Part shown: positions 61,593-64,000 of the stretch, piece after piece
Numbering within the stretch: position 1 is the first letter of the stretch
Layout of the letters: each line of letters starts with the position of its first letter
Source: Caldalkalibacillus salinus
GTDB lineage: Bacteria; Bacillota; Bacilli; Caldalkalibacillales; JCM-10596
Assembly (NCBI RefSeq): GCF_016745835.1
Contig: NZ_JAERVL010000004.1
Coordinates: forward strand, 124,001-188,000
Length of the DNA: 64,000 nucleotides
Reading direction: 5' to 3'
Notes under the pieces: model-generated
Told to the model about the DNA's origin: nothing
The model's database searches: none
Seen by the model: the letters and a program-made list of their open reading frames with translations, nothing else
Translations under genes and position numbers: made by a program

Positions 61593-62081
61593 ATGGATGT
61601 AAGTGTGAACGTTGAACAGGAGATATGGCGTTGGCTAGAAGAAGTTAAAGATCCTGAAATTCCTTCTGTCAGCGTTGTCGACATGGGCATGGTTAAGAGC
61701 GTCTACGTCACAGAAGTAGGGCGTGTTCAGCTTGACATGATACCAACTTTCGTAGGGTGCCCGGCGTTAAATTTAATCGAGAAAGAGGTTAAGAACACGC
61801 TACAATCCAAACCAGGTATTAAGGATGTAACCGTCACGTTCGTGATGGATATCCCTTGGACTTCAGATAGAATCAATGAACAAGGGAGACAAAACCTCAA
61901 AAAATATGGTATAGCACCTCCGCCAAAGGACTATCAGGAAGGCGATCCTTGGGTAGCGGAATGTCCCTACTGTTCATCACCAAAAACAGTAATGGAAAAC
62001 GTCTTTGGCCCAACGGCTTGTCGCAGTATCCTATACTGCACAACATGTAAGAACCCTTTTGAAGCCATTAAACCGGTGTAA
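61593..62081 (+). CDS. paaD: PaaD, iron-sulfur maturation factor of the epoxidase
   Basis: A 162-residue protein with a MIP18-type N-terminal domain (LEEVKDPEIPSVSVVDMGMVKSVYV, and TFVGCPALNLIEKEV) and a C-terminal zinc-ribbon-like part CPYCSS...CTTCKNPF (near 127-155). PaaD is thought to help mature the PaaABC/PaaE system. PaaE, the reductase that usually follows, is not next; an aldehyde dehydrogenase gene is. AAAGGGTGA precedes the ATG. Confidence 0.92.
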   Translation: MDVSVNVEQEIWRWLEEVKDPEIPSVSVVDMGMVKSVYVTEVGRVQLDMIPTFVGCPALNLIEKEVKNTLQSKPGIKDVTVTFVMDIPWTSDRINEQGRQNLKKYGIAPPPKDYQEGDPWVAECPYCSSPKTVMENVFGPTACRSILYCTTCKNPFEAIKPV

Positions 62082-62102
62082 AGTAAATCTAGTCTGCATT
62101 AT

Positions 62103-62119
62103 GAAGGTATTATACCTTC
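62103..62119 (+). terminator. Weak hairpin after paaD
   Basis: GAAGGTA-TTA-TACCTTC followed by GATTTT; a weak terminator or processing site between paaD and the dehydrogenase gene. Confidence 0.4.
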
Positions 62120-62213
62120 GATTTTCCTTGACTGACTTTTTATAAAAGAATGAATAATGCATCTGCAACAATGAACGAACCCATATAAAATTCTAAAAAA
62201 TGGAGGGGTCATC

Positions 62214-63713
62214 TTGTTACAAGAAACAAACGTACAAGTCCAAGAGAAATACCAAATGCTCATTAACGGAGAGTTTGTTGATAGTTCATCAGGTGAGACG
62301 TTTGAAACGTATAACCCAGCGACGGGTGAAGTGATTGCACAAGTAGCCAAAGGTGGAAAAGAAGATGTGGATCGTGCTGTAGAAGCAGCAAGGCAGGCGT
62401 TTGATCACGGTAAGTGGAAGACAATGCCGTTTAACAAGCGCGCTAGAATCTTGAACAAAGTCGGTTCCATTATGAGAAGTCGCTTTAATGAACTTGTTGA
62501 GCTCGAAGTGCTGAACTCTGGAAAAGCTTTATCTGCAGCGCAAGGGCAAGTGATGCAAGCGATCGAAGACTTTGAGTTCTATGCGGGATCAGTGGTCTCC
62601 AACACAGGAGAAACCAAACCTGTACCGCCAGGATTCTTCAACTACACACAGAAGGAACCGGTCGGTGTGTGTGCACAAATTATTCCTTGGAACTACCCTA
62701 TGATGATGGCTGCTTGGAAGCTCGCACCAGCGTTAGCGGCTGGATGTACGATCGTATTGAAGCCAGCAAGTTTAACACCTATTACGGCCCTTGTCTTAGC
62801 CGATATCTGTCGTGAAGCAGGTGTGCCTGAAGGGGTCTTGAACGTTGTCACAGGACCAGGCTCTACTATCGGGGGTTATCTCGTTGATCATCCCGATGTA
62901 AACAAAGTGGCCTTTACAGGTGAAACCTCCACAGGAAAGGATATCATGGCCCGAGCATCTGAAACAATGAAGCGCGTGACATTAGAGCTCGGCGGAAAGT
63001 CAGCCAACGTCGTGTTTAATGACGCTGATATTGATGCAGCGGTTGACGGGTCCTTATTCGGTATCTACTTCAACACAGGACAGTCGTGCGAAGCGAGATC
63101 CAGACTATTCGTACAAGAAGACATGTACGATGCATTCATGGAAAAATTCATGGATAAAATCCAGAAATTAAAACTCGGTAATCCCCTAGCAAAGGATACG
63201 CATGTGGGGTCTATCATTTCCGCACAACAGGTAGACGTTATTGACGGCTATGTTCAGGAAGCGGTCAAAGAAGGCGCCACACTTGCGTACGGAGGGTATA
63301 GCCCAGAATTTGAAGGCTTTGAAAACGGTCACTGGTATATGCCAACAGTCCTGACCAACGTGACAAACGACATGAAGGTCGCTCAAGAAGAAATCTTCGG
63401 TCCTGTTGTTGTCGTGATGCCGTTCAAAGATGAAAAAGAGGTCGTCAAATTAGCGAATGATTCTAAGTACGGATTAGCTGCATCAGTGTGGACAAAGGAC
63501 CACGGCAAAGCGCACCGTGTCAGCAGTCGTTTAGAGGCGGGTGTCATTATGGTCAACTGTCCATTCTCTGCCTTCCCTGGCTTGCCTTTCGGAGGATATA
63601 AAGAATCAGGTTTCGGACGTGAACTAAGTCTAGAGACATTAGATTTATACACTGAGACGAAAAGTGTCCTTTCCTATGTTGGACCTAAGCCGCTCAATCC
63701 ATTTGGCATCTAG
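62214..63713 (+). CDS. NAD-dependent aldehyde dehydrogenase
   Basis: A 499-residue aldehyde dehydrogenase of the betaine/phenylacetaldehyde dehydrogenase type. The NAD loop FTGETSTGKDIM is near residue 238, catalytic Glu in LELGGKSANVVF near 260, catalytic Cys in NTGQSCEARSR near 295, and EIFGPVV near 394. In this operon it may oxidise the ring-opened semialdehyde or make phenylacetate from phenylacetaldehyde; the sequence alone does not decide. It is not the PaaZ fusion (no hydratase domain). The TTG start has TGGAGGGG. Confidence 0.9.
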   Translation: MLQETNVQVQEKYQMLINGEFVDSSSGETFETYNPATGEVIAQVAKGGKEDVDRAVEAARQAFDHGKWKTMPFNKRARILNKVGSIMRSRFNELVELEVLNSGKALSAAQGQVMQAIEDFEFYAGSVVSNTGETKPVPPGFFNYTQKEPVGVCAQIIPWNYPMMMAAWKLAPALAAGCTIVLKPASLTPITALVLADICREAGVPEGVLNVVTGPGSTIGGYLVDHPDVNKVAFTGETSTGKDIMARASETMKRVTLELGGKSANVVFNDADIDAAVDGSLFGIYFNTGQSCEARSRLFVQEDMYDAFMEKFMDKIQKLKLGNPLAKDTHVGSIISAQQVDVIDGYVQEAVKEGATLAYGGYSPEFEGFENGHWYMPTVLTNVTNDMKVAQEEIFGPVVVVMPFKDEKEVVKLANDSKYGLAASVWTKDHGKAHRVSSRLEAGVIMVNCPFSAFPGLPFGGYKESGFGRELSLETLDLYTETKSVLSYVGPKPLNPFGI

Positions 63714-63837
63714 ATGCATTGAGGCATAACCATTGAGGTATAAACATAGCGAAAAGATTAACATATTTCAGCGTTGAGTTATAAAAAATTTTTGCTAGAG
63801 TACCACAACGATATGAGACAGGACGGGGGAAGCGAGT

Positions 63838-64000
63838 ATGTCTAGGGAAGTTGTAATTGTGGATGCAGTGAGAACACCTATCGGACGGTATAAGGGCGCT
63901 TTGAAGAACGTAAGACCGGATGATCTGGGTGCCATTGTCGTTCGTACACTATTATCTCGGAGTCCTGCCCTTGCAGCTGATGACATAGAAGATGTCATTT
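63838..64000 (+). CDS. Thiolase (acetyl-CoA acetyltransferase, PaaJ-like), 5' part
   Basis: The first 54 codons, cut by the window end. [39 protein letters not shown] is the thiolase N-terminal signature. GACGGGGGAAGCG precedes the ATG. In a paa operon it is most likely the beta-ketoadipyl-CoA thiolase, but a general acetyl-CoA acetyltransferase cannot be excluded. Confidence 0.85.
   Translation, partial: MSREVVIVDAVRTPIGRYKGALKNVRPDDLGAIVVRTLLSRSPALAADDIEDVI

Overview
The window reads as chromosome of a spore-forming, Gram-positive member of the Bacillales, probably an alkaliphilic or moderately thermophilic Bacillaceae-type organism. The evidence is strong AGGAGG ribosome-binding sites with frequent TTG and GTG starts, a B. 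subtilis-like 'yt' neighbourhood (trmB-ytnP, ytoP, ytoQ), spore genes (SleB, SleL-like GH18, GerP-type proteins), a GH10 xylanase and GH52 xylosidase of the alkaliphile/Geobacillus type, and a penicillin-binding protein with a very acidic tail. No prophage, integrase, transposase, rRNA operon or CRISPR array was seen.

Layout. 1-6.3 kb: SPL-like radical SAM protein, amidase, cysK-rhodanese, trmB-ytnP, small proteins, and a SelW/Rdx-type gene interrupted by an in-frame TGA in a CxxU motif with a SECIS-like hairpin behind it. 6.5-9.7 kb: tyrosine/homogentisate operon (hppD, FAH, hmgA). 9.7-17.7 kb: PepSY protein and diguanylate cyclase, queE-queC, SleB, M42 aminopeptidase, GH18 protein, DUF84 NTPase and YtoQ. 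18-24.9 kb: class A PBP, selB with an alpha/beta hydrolase, PAS-GGDEF protein, then a tRNA-Sec gene (anticodon UCA) whose 3' end is duplicated 200 bp downstream. 25.3-27.1 kb: BlaI/BlaR1-like pair with its operators. 27.2-38.2 kb: xylan-use locus (GH10 xylanase, XylR, YesMN-type two-component system, ABC importer without ATPase, GH52 beta-xylosidase). 38.3-43.4 kb: FUSC-type exporter, CPA2 antiporter, DUF116 protein, thioesterase. 43.6-47.6 kb: nrdAB under tandem NrdR-like boxes and a cobalamin riboswitch. 47.7-57.8 kb: BNR protein, HxlR regulator, YfhP-like protein, a cluster of two paralogous tiny proteins plus a membrane protein, mgtE, prfC, and a gerP-like group interrupted by hsp20. 57.9-64 kb: phenylacetate catabolism (paaX-paaI, paaABCD, aldehyde dehydrogenase, start of a thiolase).

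How the genes fit together. The most notable system is selenocysteine decoding: SelB, tRNA-Sec and a probable Sec-containing SelW-like protein lie within 20 kb, while selA and selD must lie elsewhere. The xylan locus secretes a xylanase, imports oligosaccharides and cleaves them inside the cell; two matching inverted repeats (upstream of the xylanase and over the two-component promoter) suggest one XylR regulon. Ribonucleotide reductase appears to be under two controls: NrdR at the promoter and B12 in the leader, as expected if the cell also has a B12-dependent reductase. Two aromatic pathways (homogentisate and phenylacetyl-CoA) lie about 50 kb apart; the second has a cre-like site in its promoter. 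All assignments come from reading motifs; no database search was run.
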